A DNA stretch of 64,000 nucleotides from Flavonifractor sp. An306 (GCF_002159455.1 NZ_NFIQ01000008.1:1-64000), one strand, 5' to 3'; positions 27,177 through 35,194 are shown, counted from the stretch's first letter. Notes: generated by a model from the sequence alone, not told the origin. Numbers and translations are program-made.

Positions 27177-27219
27177 ATATGGAGTTATTTAGAGGAATAA
27201 GCACTGCAACGTGAATAAG

Positions 27220-27248
27220 ATTATAATATATTTAATCGGGGATTGCAA
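27220..27248 (-). promoter_or_regulatory. tRNA-Pro promoter
   Basis: On the minus strand TTGCAA (27248-27243), 17 bases, TATAAT (27225-27220). It would transcribe all three tRNA-Pro copies. Its -35 is palindromic and shared with the trmB promoter. Confidence 0.75.
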
Positions 27249-27272
27249 GAGGGCAATTGGATATGATATGAT
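27243..27272 (+). promoter_or_regulatory. trmB promoter sharing its -35 with the tRNA promoter
   Basis: On the plus strand TTGCAA (27243-27248), 18 bases, TATGAT (27267-27272), 23 bases before the trmB ATG. Confidence 0.6.
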
Positions 27273-27295
27273 GGCATTTACGAGGTGAACGTGAG

Positions 27296-27949
27296 ATGCG
27301 AATGAGAAAAAAGCCGAATCTGGTACCGCGGATGGAGCGCTGCGCCCGGGTATTGATTAAGGATCCGGAAAGCCACCGGGGCCATTGGAAAGAGCTGATG
27401 CCGGAGGCAAAAGCGGTCCACATCGAGCTGGGATGTGGAAAGGGCAGATTTACGGCCGAAACCGCAGCGCAGATGCCGGATACTCTGCTGATTGCGGTAG
27501 AGCGGGTGCCGGACGCTATGGTAATTGCGATGGAGCGGGTGTGCGCGCAGGAGCTGCAAAATGTGTTTTTCATAGACGGGGATGCGGCAAAACTTCCCGC
27601 TTATTTTGCTCCGGGCGAAGTGGAGCGGATCTATATTAACTTCTGCGACCCGTGGCCGGGCAGCCGCCATGCCAAGCGGCGCCTGACACATCCCAACTTT
27701 CTGAACCTATACCGGCAGGTATTGACGGAAGGCGGGGCGATCCATTTTAAGACCGACAACCGGGATCTGTTTGAGTGGTCTCTGCTGCAGTTTCCCCAGG
27801 CGAGTTTTTCGCTGGAGGCGGTCACCCGGGACTTGCATGCCAATGGGATTTGCGGTGTGATGACCGATTATGAGGAAAAATTCCACAATCTGGGCACGCC
27901 TATTAACCGGTGCGAGGCAACCATGGAGCCGGAGAAAACGGAAGAATAA
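27296..27949 (+). CDS. trmB: tRNA (guanine-N7-)-methyltransferase
   Basis: The 217-residue product methylates G46 in the tRNA variable loop using SAM. The SAM-binding motif is HIELGCGKGRF near residue 46; FCDPWPGSRHAKRRLTHPNF (~residues 115-134) is the family signature, and HFKTDNRDLFEW follows. Start ATG 27296 follows GAGGTGAACGTGAG. Length and motifs are normal. It is divergently transcribed from tRNA-Pro and ends at a bidirectional terminator. Confidence 0.95.
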   Translation: MRMRKKPNLVPRMERCARVLIKDPESHRGHWKELMPEAKAVHIELGCGKGRFTAETAAQMPDTLLIAVERVPDAMVIAMERVCAQELQNVFFIDGDAAKLPAYFAPGEVERIYINFCDPWPGSRHAKRRLTHPNFLNLYRQVLTEGGAIHFKTDNRDLFEWSLLQFPQASFSLEAVTRDLHANGICGVMTDYEEKFHNLGTPINRCEATMEPEKTEE

Positions 27950-27989
27950 AAATCTGCTCCCATTTCTAAAAATGGGAGCAGATTTTTTG
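27949..27989. terminator. Bidirectional terminator between trmB and trhA-like gene
   Basis: AAAATCTGCTCCCATTT and AAATGGGAGCAGATTTTTT form a ~17-bp stem with A and T runs on opposite sides, so it can stop both convergent genes. Confidence 0.9.
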
Positions 27990-28736
27990 TTACAGCCGGG
28001 CGACAACCAGATACATCAGCATAAAGTGGAAAAAGGAACCCAGCAGAATAAACAGATGGAAAATTTCATGGCAGCCAAAGCGGGGATTGTACCGGCCGGG
28101 CCACTTGACGGCATAGAGCACGCCACCGATAGTGTAGAGAATACCGCCGCCCAGCACCCAGAAGAAGCCGTCGGAAGGCAGGCAGCGCATCAAGGGCAGA
28201 ATCGCCGCCAGAGCCAGCCAACCCATAAAGATATAGATGCCGGAGGTAACCCAGCGGGGCGATGTGATCCAGAAAAGGGTCAGTACCAGCCCGGCCAGAG
28301 CCAGCCCCCAGATTACGCCGAAGAGTCCCCAGCCCCAGGCTCCATACTCCCGCAGAACCACCAGGCACACGGGGGTGTAGGTGCCGGCGATCAGGAAATA
28401 AATGGAGGCGTGGTCGTATTTGCGCAGAGCGATCCGTCCCTTTACGCTGACGTTGCGGCAGTGATACAGCGTACTGGCGGTATACAATCCCACCATGCTC
28501 AAGCCATAGATCAGGAAGGAGACCACGTGCCAAACGCTCAGTCCGAGCAGGGCACAGCGCACCAGCAGCAGGACTGTGCCCACCGCGGCCAGCACCGCGC
28601 CGGCGCCGTGGGTAATGGCAGACCAAGGACGCAGCCCGTCATAGGGATCCCGGTCTTTCTCCCGCACCTTGCGGCGGACGGGGAGCGGGCGGGGGAGAGA
28701 GATAGATTGATAGGGAATTGCACGTTCGGAATTCAT
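27990..28736 (-). CDS. Hemolysin III / PAQR family membrane protein (TrhA-like)
   Basis: The 248-residue product has seven hydrophobic segments and the family's conserved metal-binding pattern: SAITHGAG near residue 40, STLYHCR near residue 90, DHASIYFLIAGTYTP, and the C-terminal CHEIFHLFILLGSFFHF. Bacterial members (TrhA/YqfA, hemolysin III) act in membrane homeostasis and may be hydrolases with an internal metal site; haemolysis is not their established role. It has its own promoter at 28759-28788 and the convergent terminator with trmB. A cytoplasmic N-terminal tail of ~35 basic residues precedes the first segment. Confidence 0.9.
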   Translation of the reverse strand: MNSERAIPYQSISLPRPLPVRRKVREKDRDPYDGLRPWSAITHGAGAVLAAVGTVLLLVRCALLGLSVWHVVSFLIYGLSMVGLYTASTLYHCRNVSVKGRIALRKYDHASIYFLIAGTYTPVCLVVLREYGAWGWGLFGVIWGLALAGLVLTLFWITSPRWVTSGIYIFMGWLALAAILPLMRCLPSDGFFWVLGGGILYTIGGVLYAVKWPGRYNPRFGCHEIFHLFILLGSFFHFMLMYLVVARL

Positions 28737-28758
28737 AAGATCACCTTACCTTGACTGT

Positions 28759-28788
28759 AGTATAGCACAGATTGCATAATAAAATCAA
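28759..28788 (-). promoter_or_regulatory. Promoter of the hemolysin III family gene
   Basis: On the minus strand TTGATT (28788-28783), 18 bases, TATACT (28764-28759), 22 bases before ATG 28736. Confidence 0.65.
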
Positions 28789-28882
28789 TAACATATTGAA
28801 ATATAATTTTGAAAATTATATTCAAATCTTGTGACGGATTTCGGTGCGGATACCGTCAGTCTGCCCCAAAGGGCAGAAAAAA

Positions 28883-28922
28883 ACCGCTTTGCCGGAGTTT
28901 CATACTCCGGCAAAGCGGTTTT
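28883..28922 (-). terminator. Terminator of the 5'-nucleotidase gene
   Basis: AACCGCTTTGCCGGAGT and ACTCCGGCAAAGCGGTT form a 17-bp stem, flanked by an A run on the left and a T run on the right, immediately after the stop at 28930 on the minus strand. Confidence 0.9.
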
Positions 28923-28929
28923 TTGTTCA

Positions 28930-30864
28930 TTATCCTCGATAGGGGCGATAGCCGCTGCGCCAGCTGCCTCTGCGCCGTTTCCGGGTGACGATGCGGTAAA
29001 TCAGGAGGACAACCAGCAGGATCACCACCAGCAGAACCGCCAGGGCGATACCGCCGATGAGATTGAGGCCCTTCAGCAGACTGATGGGATTCCAGGAGCG
29101 CTCCTCCACCTTGCGCCCTTCCGGAGCGGAGTACCGGGCGTCTACCGTACCCATGGACTGGAGGTAGGAGGCCAGAGCGTACCACTCCTTGACCTCGCTT
29201 CCGTCCGGGTTGTAGATGATGTGATCCTCAAAGTTTGTGATGACATTGCCATTTGCATCCTTTGGCGTAATGGTGAGGATGCCAAAGGACTGGCTGTTTA
29301 CCGTGCCCAGCATCTGCCCGGAGTAGAGGCCGGTGACCACCCGGTACAGCTTGTCATTTTCCAGGGGGACGGTGGTACCGGCCGGCAGGACCTGGGCACA
29401 GCTGTTCACCTTATTGAAGATGATCCGATGGGGATTCCAGGTCCAGGTCATGCCGGAGCCATAGAGCTGGGCGGCGGACATGATGGGGGTGACGGAGGCG
29501 TCCACCTCAAAGGCGTCCTTCAGCTCCTTGCCGGTGATCCAAACGGAGATCAGGGGATAGCCCGGCGTGCCGTCGGCCCCGGAACCCAGGGAGGAGACGT
29601 TGAAGGCGTCCGAGGTGGTGATCTCTCCGGCGGCAAAGGAGCCCCGGATCACGCCGGAGGCCACCACCGCGAAATCCACCGGTACGTAGTTCTCCCCCTC
29701 GGCCTGCTGTACGGCGTAGATATAGGAGTCGGCGATGAGATTGCCCAGGGTATCCTCCCGCTGCTCGGTGGCAAACTGGCTGATGGGGGTAAAGGAAAAC
29801 TCGGTAGTGGCCAGCACCTGGTTAAACTTCAGCCCGTACTGGGCCAGATATTCGCTTTCCACCAGGGGCTGAAACCGGTTTGTCAGCTGCTCCATGCCGG
29901 GATCAGCGGCCACCGTTTCATCCACCGGAATGAGCCTGTAGTCCTGGATGGTCTTTTGGCCGTCCTCCGACCAGGAGAGGGTGAGCGAGCCCAGGTAGCT
30001 GGTGTATTCGCCGGCGGAGACGATCAGCGTGTCGCCCACCTGAAGGGGTTCTTCCAAAACTGTGTGGGTATGGCCGGAAATAATCAGGTCAATGCCGTCC
30101 ACAGCCTTGGCCAGCTCATAATCCTCCCCCTTGCCCTTGCCGTCGGTGCCGCTGTGGGAGAGGCAGATGATCAGAGAGGGGTTGGAGCTCTGTTCCAGTT
30201 CGGCCTGGATGGCGGCCACGGTGCGCTGGGCCGCCTCGACGGTGGGTTCAAACTCCATGCCGGACATGGGGGCGTTGCTGTCCGCCTCCTCGCCCATCAG
30301 GCCAAAGATGCCGTAGCTGATCCCGCCCCGCTCCAGAATAATATAGTCCTGGATGCCGTAGCGCTCCCAGGCCTCCCAAGAGTCGGTATCCGATTCAGGG
30401 GGCTTATAATTGGCCTGGACGATGGCGGGCAGGGGAGAGCCGCTGTCCACCGCGGCGTTGAGCATGTCGGCCAGCCCCTGAGCCCGGTAGTCAAACTCAT
30501 GGTTGCCCAGGGTGGTGACGTCGTATCCCATGGCGCCCAAAGCCTGCAGCTCAGGAGCATGGGTGGCGTAAATGGTTTGGAACAGGCTGCCCATGGAAAA
30601 ATCGCCGGCATCCAGGGTGAGGGCGTCGGGGTGAGCCTCCCGCTCCTGCTTCAGCAGCGTGGCCAGACGGGTATAGCCGCCATATTCGCCGCCCTCTTCA
30701 TCCGGCATGGGCAGAAAGTGGTCGTGGGTGTCGTGGGTAAAGAGTATGGTGCTCTCATAGACTGGTGACGTGGACGCGGCGGAGGCCGTCAGGGGAAGAC
30801 CGGCGGCCAGCAGGCAGAGCGCAAGGCAAAGCGCAGATAATCTGTTCCACATAGAATGGCGCAT
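28930..30864 (-). CDS. Surface-anchored 5'-nucleotidase / metallophosphatase
   Basis: A 644-residue exported enzyme that would release phosphate from extracellular nucleotides or cyclic nucleotides. It has a signal peptide (residues 1-30, LCLALCLLAAGLPLTASA). The N-terminal metallophosphoesterase domain has DTHDH, LDAGDF, GNHEFD and GHTHTV metal ligands. The C-terminal 5'-nucleotidase domain (NLIADSYIYAVQ, VASGVIRGSF) follows, then a membrane anchor (IALAVLLVVILLVVLLIYRIV) and the basic tail RKRRRGS. ATG 30864 follows GAGGAGGG at 6 bases. It is a single-gene transcript. Confidence 0.9.
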   Translation of the reverse strand: MRHSMWNRLSALCLALCLLAAGLPLTASAASTSPVYESTILFTHDTHDHFLPMPDEEGGEYGGYTRLATLLKQEREAHPDALTLDAGDFSMGSLFQTIYATHAPELQALGAMGYDVTTLGNHEFDYRAQGLADMLNAAVDSGSPLPAIVQANYKPPESDTDSWEAWERYGIQDYIILERGGISYGIFGLMGEEADSNAPMSGMEFEPTVEAAQRTVAAIQAELEQSSNPSLIICLSHSGTDGKGKGEDYELAKAVDGIDLIISGHTHTVLEEPLQVGDTLIVSAGEYTSYLGSLTLSWSEDGQKTIQDYRLIPVDETVAADPGMEQLTNRFQPLVESEYLAQYGLKFNQVLATTEFSFTPISQFATEQREDTLGNLIADSYIYAVQQAEGENYVPVDFAVVASGVIRGSFAAGEITTSDAFNVSSLGSGADGTPGYPLISVWITGKELKDAFEVDASVTPIMSAAQLYGSGMTWTWNPHRIIFNKVNSCAQVLPAGTTVPLENDKLYRVVTGLYSGQMLGTVNSQSFGILTITPKDANGNVITNFEDHIIYNPDGSEVKEWYALASYLQSMGTVDARYSAPEGRKVEERSWNPISLLKGLNLIGGIALAVLLVVILLVVLLIYRIVTRKRRRGSWRSGYRPYRG

Positions 30865-30974
30865 TTGATTCCCTCCTCGTCTCTAGTTTGCCATATTTGC
30901 ACGAAAAAAGAAAGACCTAACCGGACAGATTTTATCAACAGCGGAAAATAACATGGCGGAAGGAGGATTTCTCC

Positions 30975-31003
30975 TTGACAGTGAGCTTTCACTCTGCTAT
31001 ACT
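30975..31003 (+). promoter_or_regulatory. Promoter of the infC-rpmI-rplT operon
   Basis: TTGACA (30975-30980), 17 bases, TATACT (30998-31003), starting a ~170-base leader. Confidence 0.85.
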
Positions 31004-31009
31004 ATCCGA

Positions 31010-31169
31010 GTAAAAAGAAAGCAGGAACGGTACCCCCGTCCTCACCTCCAGCCCAGGGCAAAGAGGTTAATCCGGTTATGTGCGCGTCCCCAAGGAGGCG
31101 CGGACTGGTTGTGTGATGCGGGTACCGGAACGGTAGCCGTATTTTTTACGCCTTTATGCAATGTGAAAC
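31010..31169 (+). promoter_or_regulatory. Structured infC leader, probable L20-responsive attenuator
   Basis: The leader between promoter and infC contains GGTACCCCCG (around 31029) and CGGGTACC (around 31119), which can pair over ~90 bases. These are followed by CCGGAACGG/CCGTATTTTTT-like sequence that resembles a terminator end. In Firmicutes an L20-binding leader in this place shuts off the operon when L20 is in excess. I infer the same here; the exact fold needs a covariance search. Confidence 0.5.
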
Positions 31170-31183
31170 GGAGGTGCTTTCGT

Positions 31184-31717
31184 ATCAGCAAGCAGGGTCA
31201 TCAGATCAACGAGGAGATCCGCGACAAGGAAGTCCGCTTGGTCTCAGATACGGGAGAGCAGCTTGGGATCATGTCCGCCCGGGAGGCGCTGGAGCGCGCC
31301 ATCGAGCAGAACCTGGACCTGGTGAAGATTTCTCCCACCGCCAATCCTCCCGTGTGCAAGCTCATGGACTATGGCAAGTACAAGTTTGAGCAGACCAAGC
31401 GGGAGAAGGAAGCGCGGAAAAATCAGCACGTGGTGGAGATCAAGGAAGTCCGCATGTCTCCGAGCATCGACGTGAACGACTTCAATGTGAAGCTCCGCAA
31501 CGCCCAGAAATTCCTGGCCGAGGGCAACCGGGTCAAAGTCACGGTCCGTTTCCGGGGCCGTGAGATGGCCCATACCGACATCGGCAAGGATCTGCTGCTG
31601 AAGTTTGCGGAGCAGTGCAGCGAGGTGGCCGCGTTGGATAAGGACCCCAAGCTGGACGGACGGCATATGTCCATTTTCCTCTCTCCCAAGGTTGCCAAGG
31701 AAGGGAAAAAATCCTGA
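31184..31717 (+). CDS. infC: Translation initiation factor IF-3 (AUC start)
   Basis: The 177-residue protein keeps 30S subunits free and proofreads the start codon. The N-domain begins QGHQINEEIRDKEVRLV; the C-domain includes KEVRMSPSIDVNDFNVKLR and VRFRGREMAH. There is no ATG, GTG or TTG in frame between the ribosome site GGAGGTG (31170-31176) and the conserved region. ATC at 31184 lies 7 bases after that site and gives the normal family length. A rare start codon on infC is the known basis of IF-3 autoregulation. In-frame GTG at 31163 lies upstream of the site and is unlikely. Confidence 0.9.
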   Translation: MSKQGHQINEEIRDKEVRLVSDTGEQLGIMSAREALERAIEQNLDLVKISPTANPPVCKLMDYGKYKFEQTKREKEARKNQHVVEIKEVRMSPSIDVNDFNVKLRNAQKFLAEGNRVKVTVRFRGREMAHTDIGKDLLLKFAEQCSEVAALDKDPKLDGRHMSIFLSPKVAKEGKKS

Positions 31718-31762
31718 AAGAGTCCCACAGACTCGAATTGAACAGAAAAGGAGTAAACCACC

Positions 31763-31966
31763 ATGCCTAAACTGAAGACGCATTCCGGTGCGAAGAAGAG
31801 ATTCAGCCTGACCAAGTCCGGCAAGGTCAAGCGCGCCCACGCTTTCAAGTCTCACCTGCTCAACGGCCACGGCAAGGACACCAAGCGCAAGAGAGGCCTC
31901 CGCGCCGGCGCTTACGCGGACAAGACCAACGAGCCCGCCATCAAGCGCTTGATCCCCTACAAATAA
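31763..31966 (+). CDS. rpmI: 50S ribosomal protein L35
   Basis: The 67-residue product [20 protein letters not shown]... is a normal L35, basic throughout with the KRKRGLR motif. ATG 31763 follows AAAGGAG. It lies between infC and rplT in the standard order and is co-transcribed with both. Confidence 0.97.
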   Translation: MPKLKTHSGAKKRFSLTKSGKVKRAHAFKSHLLNGHGKDTKRKRGLRAGAYADKTNEPAIKRLIPYK

Positions 31967-32006
31967 GATAAGAACAATTTTACCTTAATATAGGAGGCTT
32001 TTTACA

Positions 32007-32363
32007 ATGGCTAGAGTGAAAGGCGCGATGATGACGCGCAAGAGAAGAAATAAGATCCTCAAGCTGGCCAAGGGCTATTGGGGCGCCAAGAGCAAGCACT
32101 TCAAGATGGCCAACGAGCAGGTCATGAAGTCCCTGACCTACGCTTACACCGGCCGTCGGCTGAAGAAGCGTGATTTCCGTCAGCTGTGGATCACCCGTAT
32201 CTCCGCTGCCTGCAAGAGCAACGGGATGAACTACTCCACCTTCATGAACGGCCTGAAGAAGGCTGGCGTGGCCATCAACCGCAAGATGCTGGCCGAGCTG
32301 GCTGTCAACGACAAGGCCGCCTTTACCGCCCTGACCGAGATGGCCAAGGCCCAGCTGGCCTGA
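32007..32363 (+). CDS. rplT: 50S ribosomal protein L20
   Basis: The 118-residue product [20 protein letters not shown]... is a normal L20, which starts assembly of the large subunit and represses its own operon by binding the leader. ATG 32007 follows ATAGGAGG. It ends just before a strong terminator. Confidence 0.97.
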   Translation: MARVKGAMMTRKRRNKILKLAKGYWGAKSKHFKMANEQVMKSLTYAYTGRRLKKRDFRQLWITRISAACKSNGMNYSTFMNGLKKAGVAINRKMLAELAVNDKAAFTALTEMAKAQLA

Positions 32364-32377
32364 AAAAGGTAAAAAAA

Positions 32378-32411
32378 GAACGTCTGTCCCAGGACAGACG
32401 TTCTTTTTTGT
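32378..32411. terminator. Terminator of the infC operon
   Basis: AGAACGTCTGTCC and GGACAGACGTTCT form a 13-bp stem, followed by TTTTTTG. An A run on the other side may let it also end the leftward gene at 32429. Confidence 0.92.
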
Positions 32412-32428
32412 TGCCTGCAGAATAGCGG

Positions 32429-32992
32429 CTATGCGTCTCCGCCGCTGCTCTCGGCGCCTGAGCCGCCGGATGCCCCACCGTCTGACGACATTTCGGAGGA
32501 CCCTTCACAGTCGGGAGAAGCCGATACGCTGTCGGTTTCTCCTGATGCGTACTCAGCCGCCTGGGTATGCTCCTGCTTTTCTTTTGGAATCGCGCTGTCC
32601 CATTTCTTGGGGTCCTCTTTTGGCCTTCGTGCAGCCATAGCCAACAGATAAGCCCGCATGTCGTGCTTCATCAAATAGCGTAAGTCCTTCAATGGAACAC
32701 GATCCCCGGCCCGTATTCTCGCGGCAATCTTGCTGCAGGCTTTCATGGTCTTCATCGCTTTCCGCATACTCTCCAAGGCCTGGGCTTCCGGAGAATTTTT
32801 GGCGTTTTCATTTGCCTGCTCAATCGCTCTGAGCCTGTTCTGCATTTGAACGACTGCAAGCACTTGCTTGGACAGTGTTACCTGATCGCTGTTTGCGCGG
32901 CCTGCCAAGGGGGATGAAACTCCGGCTTTCTTTCCGCCAGCTCCCGAAGTGCGGTAGCCGGAAAACAAACCGCCGGCCGCATTGATTTTCAT
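32429..32992 (-). CDS. Hypothetical protein with disordered C-terminus
   Basis: The 187-residue product has a Gly/Ser-rich N-terminus (AGGLFSGYRTSGAGGKKAG), then the motif SDQVTLSKQVLAVVQMQNRL, which loosely recalls FlgM- or flagellar-associated proteins. A basic helical core (RKAMKTMKACSKIAARI, LRYLMKHDMRAYLLAMAARR) follows, and the acidic Ser/Gly tail is likely disordered. ATG 32992 lies 8 bases after GGGAGG. I do not recognise the family. A nearby gene at 46265 also has a T(L/V).L(S/T)-type motif, but the similarity is slight. Confidence 0.55.
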   Translation of the reverse strand: MKINAAGGLFSGYRTSGAGGKKAGVSSPLAGRANSDQVTLSKQVLAVVQMQNRLRAIEQANENAKNSPEAQALESMRKAMKTMKACSKIAARIRAGDRVPLKDLRYLMKHDMRAYLLAMAARRPKEDPKKWDSAIPKEKQEHTQAAEYASGETDSVSASPDCEGSSEMSSDGGASGGSGAESSGGDA

Positions 32993-33149
32993 TACCTTCA
33001 CCTCCCGATATTATTTCAATGTCCGCAATTTACAGTGCTTTTTTCAGCATTACAAACGAAGTGACAGAAAAGGAAAGAGCCTTTTATAGTATTATTCGAC
33101 AAAAATCTGAAAAAGCTTAGCGTGCGGAAGAATAAATTCGGAAAAAGAA

Positions 33150-33184
33150 GGGAGCCTAAGGGTTTTCCTTAGACTCCCATGTAC
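33150..33184 (-). terminator. Terminator of nrdR
   Basis: On the minus strand GGGAGTCTAAGG and CCTTAGGCTCCC form an interrupted stem around AAAAC, then TTCTTTTTC follows. No gene is visible between 33002 and 33229. Confidence 0.55.
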
Positions 33185-33229
33185 ATTTTGTGGGACAAAT
33201 GGCCCCTTTTGGATGTAAGGCCATCAGAA

Positions 33230-33685
33230 CTACTTTTCCGCCAGGAGCTTGTTCAGCTCCGCCATAAAGGTGCTGATATCCTTGAACTGCCGATAAACGG
33301 AGGCAAAGCGGACATAGGCGACCTCATCGACGCTTTTCAGCCGGTCCATCACCAACTCGCCGATTTTGGCGGAGGGAATTTCCCGGTCCATATCGTTCTG
33401 CAGGCTCTGCTCGATCTCGTTGGCAATGGCCTCCAGGGTGCTGAAGGCGACGGGCCGCTTTTCACAGGCCCGGATCATGCCGTTGAGCAGCTTGCTCTTA
33501 TCAAAGCTCTGCCGGCTGCCGTCTTTTTTGATGACCATAAGCGGCAGGCTCTCCATCGTCTCGTAGGTGGTAAACCGTTTATGGCAGGCCAGGCACTCCC
33601 TCCGACGGCGGATGCTGGCTCCCTCGTCAGAGGGGCGGGAGTCAACGACCTTGCTTTCCAGGTGGGCACAATAAGGACATCTCAT
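33230..33685 (-). CDS. nrdR: Transcriptional repressor NrdR
   Basis: The 151-residue product represses ribonucleotide reductase genes in response to dATP/ATP. The zinc ribbon uses CPYC (residues 3-6) and CLAC (about 32-35), and [17 protein letters not shown] is the family signature; the ATP-cone follows ([17 protein letters not shown]). ATG 33685 follows GGAGATCC. An extended -10 promoter lies 34 bases upstream. Length is normal. Confidence 0.96.
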   Translation of the reverse strand: MRCPYCAHLESKVVDSRPSDEGASIRRRRECLACHKRFTTYETMESLPLMVIKKDGSRQSFDKSKLLNGMIRACEKRPVAFSTLEAIANEIEQSLQNDMDREIPSAKIGELVMDRLKSVDEVAYVRFASVYRQFKDISTFMAELNKLLAEK

Positions 33686-33718
33686 GGAGGATCTCCTTCC
33701 CTATGTGGATTTGTTGAA

Positions 33719-33727
33719 ATTATACCA
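33719..33727 (-). promoter_or_regulatory. Extended -10 promoter of nrdR
   Basis: TGGTATAAT on the minus strand is a consensus extended -10; no convincing -35 is present, as expected for this class. Confidence 0.55.
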
Positions 33728-33823
33728 TAGAAGCAGGCCGGATGGTATCCCCATACAAAAATTTTTCCGTATAATTCCTGCTTGCCTGGGCACACTGAGA
33801 GCGGCGAAAGCGAGGTGAGCGCA

Positions 33824-33964
33824 ATGCAGAACCAGGGCAATGGGCAGAATATGAAGTCCAGAAACCAGAATCCCAATCCTCAGACCGAGCCTCAGGCCGG
33901 CCAGAACCAGCATAAGAAGAAAAATCAGGGCCAGGAAAAGAACCAGCAGACCGAACGGTTCTGA
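33824..33964 (+). CDS. Small Gln/Asn/Lys-rich protein
   Basis: A 46-residue, highly charged and polar peptide (MQNQGNGQNMKSRNQNPN...). ATG 33824 follows GAGGTGAG at 5-6 bases, a good start signal, and an imperfect hairpin follows the stop (GGCAAGGGTCAAAGC / GCTTTGGCCCTTTGTC). Low-complexity proteins of this type are common in Clostridia, with unknown role; it should be disordered. Coding status rests on the start signal and terminator. Confidence 0.45.
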   Translation: MQNQGNGQNMKSRNQNPNPQTEPQAGQNQHKKKNQGQEKNQQTERF

Positions 33965-34033
33965 ACCAATGGCAAGGGTCAAAGCATTGCTTTGGCCCTT
34001 TGTCATTTTCAAAAGAAGAGGGACCTGAAATGA

Positions 34034-34062
34034 TTGACAAGGGCAGGGAAATATAGTAATAT
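34034..34062 (+). promoter_or_regulatory. tRNA-Thr promoter
   Basis: TTGACA (34034-34039), 17 bases, TAATAT (34057-34062); a TATAAT at 34060-34065 overlaps it at 20-base spacing. It precedes the split tRNA-Thr and must also serve the intact copy downstream. Confidence 0.7.
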
Positions 34063-34092
34063 AATATTCGCGCTTGATTTTGTACAGGATAT

Positions 34093-34141
34093 GCTGGAAT
34101 AGCTCAGTCGGTAGAGCAGCTGATTCGTAATCAGCAGGTCG
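34093..34141 (+). pseudogene. 5' part of the split tRNA-Thr gene (element left junction)
   Basis: Forty-nine bases from GCTGGAATAGCTCAG to CAGGTCG are identical to the start of the intact tRNA at 34236. After GGTCG the sequence changes to TTGGTTGTGGCTAAGG, the left end of the inserted element. The missing 3' part is at 45264-45294. Confidence 0.88.
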
Positions 34142-34159
34142 TTGGTTGTGGCTAAGGGT
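34142..34159. repeat. Left terminal inverted repeat of the tRNA-Thr element
   Basis: TTGGTTGTGGCTAAGGGT pairs, as an inverted repeat with about 16 of 19 positions matching (counting from 34141), with ACCCTTACCGACAACCAGC at 45244-45262. Joined around GGTCG, the two form a symmetric attP-like site. Confidence 0.75.
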
Positions 34160-34235
34160 GGTAAATTAGGAAGGGCCGATTTTTGGCCGAGGAACAAACA
34201 GAGTACGGTGAGGAGCCGGGATCTCATAGAGGTAT

Positions 34236-34311
34236 GCTGGAATAGCTCAGTCGGTAGAGCAGCTGATTCGTAATCAGCAGGTCGCGTGTTCAAGTCACGT
34301 TTCCAGCTCCA
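34236..34311 (+). tRNA. tRNA-Thr (anticodon CGU), carried by the element
   Basis: A complete 76-base cloverleaf with encoded CCA: acceptor GCTGGAA/TTCCAGC, D arm GCTC/GAGC, anticodon stem CTGAT/ATCAG with loop TCGTA region (anticodon CGT), T arm GCGTG TTCAAGT CACGT. It is identical to the tRNA that would result from rejoining 34093-34141 with 45269-45294. It lies 94 bases inside the element's left end and has no clear promoter of its own, so it probably relies on read-through from 34034. Confidence 0.93.
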
Positions 34312-34345
34312 AAATGCTCCTTATCGAGGGATAAGGAGCATTTTT

Positions 34346-34546
34346 ATGTACAAAAACGAAGAAAAGGATTATACTGTATCCATGGAAAATGCTGAGGCAT
34401 CTGTCCGCATGGAGGGATATACTGTTACCCCTAAAATGCGGGAACAGTGTAAGCGTGTGCTGCGGGGCGAGGCCACAATGGAGGAATGCCTGAAGCGTTT
34501 TCTGAAGTCCCGACAGAAGGATGATTCATTATGGCATACAGTTTAG
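34346..34546 (+). CDS. VbhA-like antitoxin of the Fic pair
   Basis: A 66-residue protein whose helix carries SVRMEG (S19 to G24), an exact fit to the (S/T)xxxE(G/N) inhibitory motif that blocks ATP binding in Fic enzymes. The rest, TPKMREQCKRVLRGEATMEE, matches the antitoxin_VbhA fold. GGATAAGGAG precedes ATG 34346, overlapping the tRNA terminator stem. It overlaps the toxin gene by 16 bases, so the pair is a class I Fic toxin-antitoxin operon. Confidence 0.8.
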   Translation: MYKNEEKDYTVSMENAEASVRMEGYTVTPKMREQCKRVLRGEATMEECLKRFLKSRQKDDSLWHTV

Positions 34547-35130
34547 AGCCTGTTTCCCAGGACTGTTATCCTGGCACCACGGTGCTGGTCAATAAGCTGA
34601 ATATTCGGGATGAGGCTACGCTGAATGAGGCGGAGGCCCTTATCACCTACATTAACGCCTCCAAGCTGGAGTATTGCCCGCTGGAAGGCGTTTTTGATTT
34701 TACCCATTACAAGGCGATTCACCATTTTCTCTTTTCTGAGTTGTATGATTGGGCAGGACAAGTCCGTAAAGTGAATATTAGTAAAAAGGCAACTTGTTTC
34801 TGCCGGCCAGAGAGAATTGAAACCCAAGCGCAGCTGATTTTCCAGCGACTGAAAGAGCGAGACTGTTTTAAAGGACTCTCCCATCATGACTTTGTGGATG
34901 AAATCGTGGATTTTTACTGTGTCACAAATATGCTGCATCCTTTCCGGGAGGGCAATGGCCGCACGCAAAGAGCCTTCCTGGCACAACTGATTCGCAATGC
35001 TGGATATGATATCAACTGGGCCGAGGTAGATGGTGATTTGCTGATGATTGCCACCATTCAAGCGGCACAGGGAGTAACGGATCTGCTTCGGAGTGTATTT
35101 CAAGAAAGTGTACGAGAGGGGGTATTTTGA
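34531..35130 (+). CDS. Fic family AMP-transferase toxin
   Basis: The 199-residue product has the complete Fic motif HPFREGNGR near residue 137 and the upstream beta-hairpin region (VNISKKATCFCRPERIE). Such enzymes transfer AMP to target proteins, often topoisomerases, and are held off by the small antitoxin encoded just before. The start overlaps the antitoxin end. As part of the mobile element it probably stabilises it; inference. Confidence 0.88.
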   Translation: MAYSLEPVSQDCYPGTTVLVNKLNIRDEATLNEAEALITYINASKLEYCPLEGVFDFTHYKAIHHFLFSELYDWAGQVRKVNISKKATCFCRPERIETQAQLIFQRLKERDCFKGLSHHDFVDEIVDFYCVTNMLHPFREGNGRTQRAFLAQLIRNAGYDINWAEVDGDLLMIATIQAAQGVTDLLRSVFQESVREGVF

Positions 35131-35194
35131 TCATTAACGCTGGATATGATGGTATTTCTGTGGTATTGTGTCTTGCTGCAAGGAGGCGAGGCAT

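Noticed and set aside
26704-27192. 162-codon open frame across the tRNA-Pro copies
   Set aside because: Its repeats (SRRATNCATPRY) are simply the tRNA sequence translated three times.
28831-30768. 645-codon open frame antisense to the 5'-nucleotidase
   Set aside because: The nucleotidase has a signal peptide, catalytic motifs and terminator; the antisense product has none of these.
31163-31183. GTG 31163 as the infC start
   Set aside because: It lies upstream of GGAGGTG, so the ribosome site would be inside the coding region and the GTG would have none.
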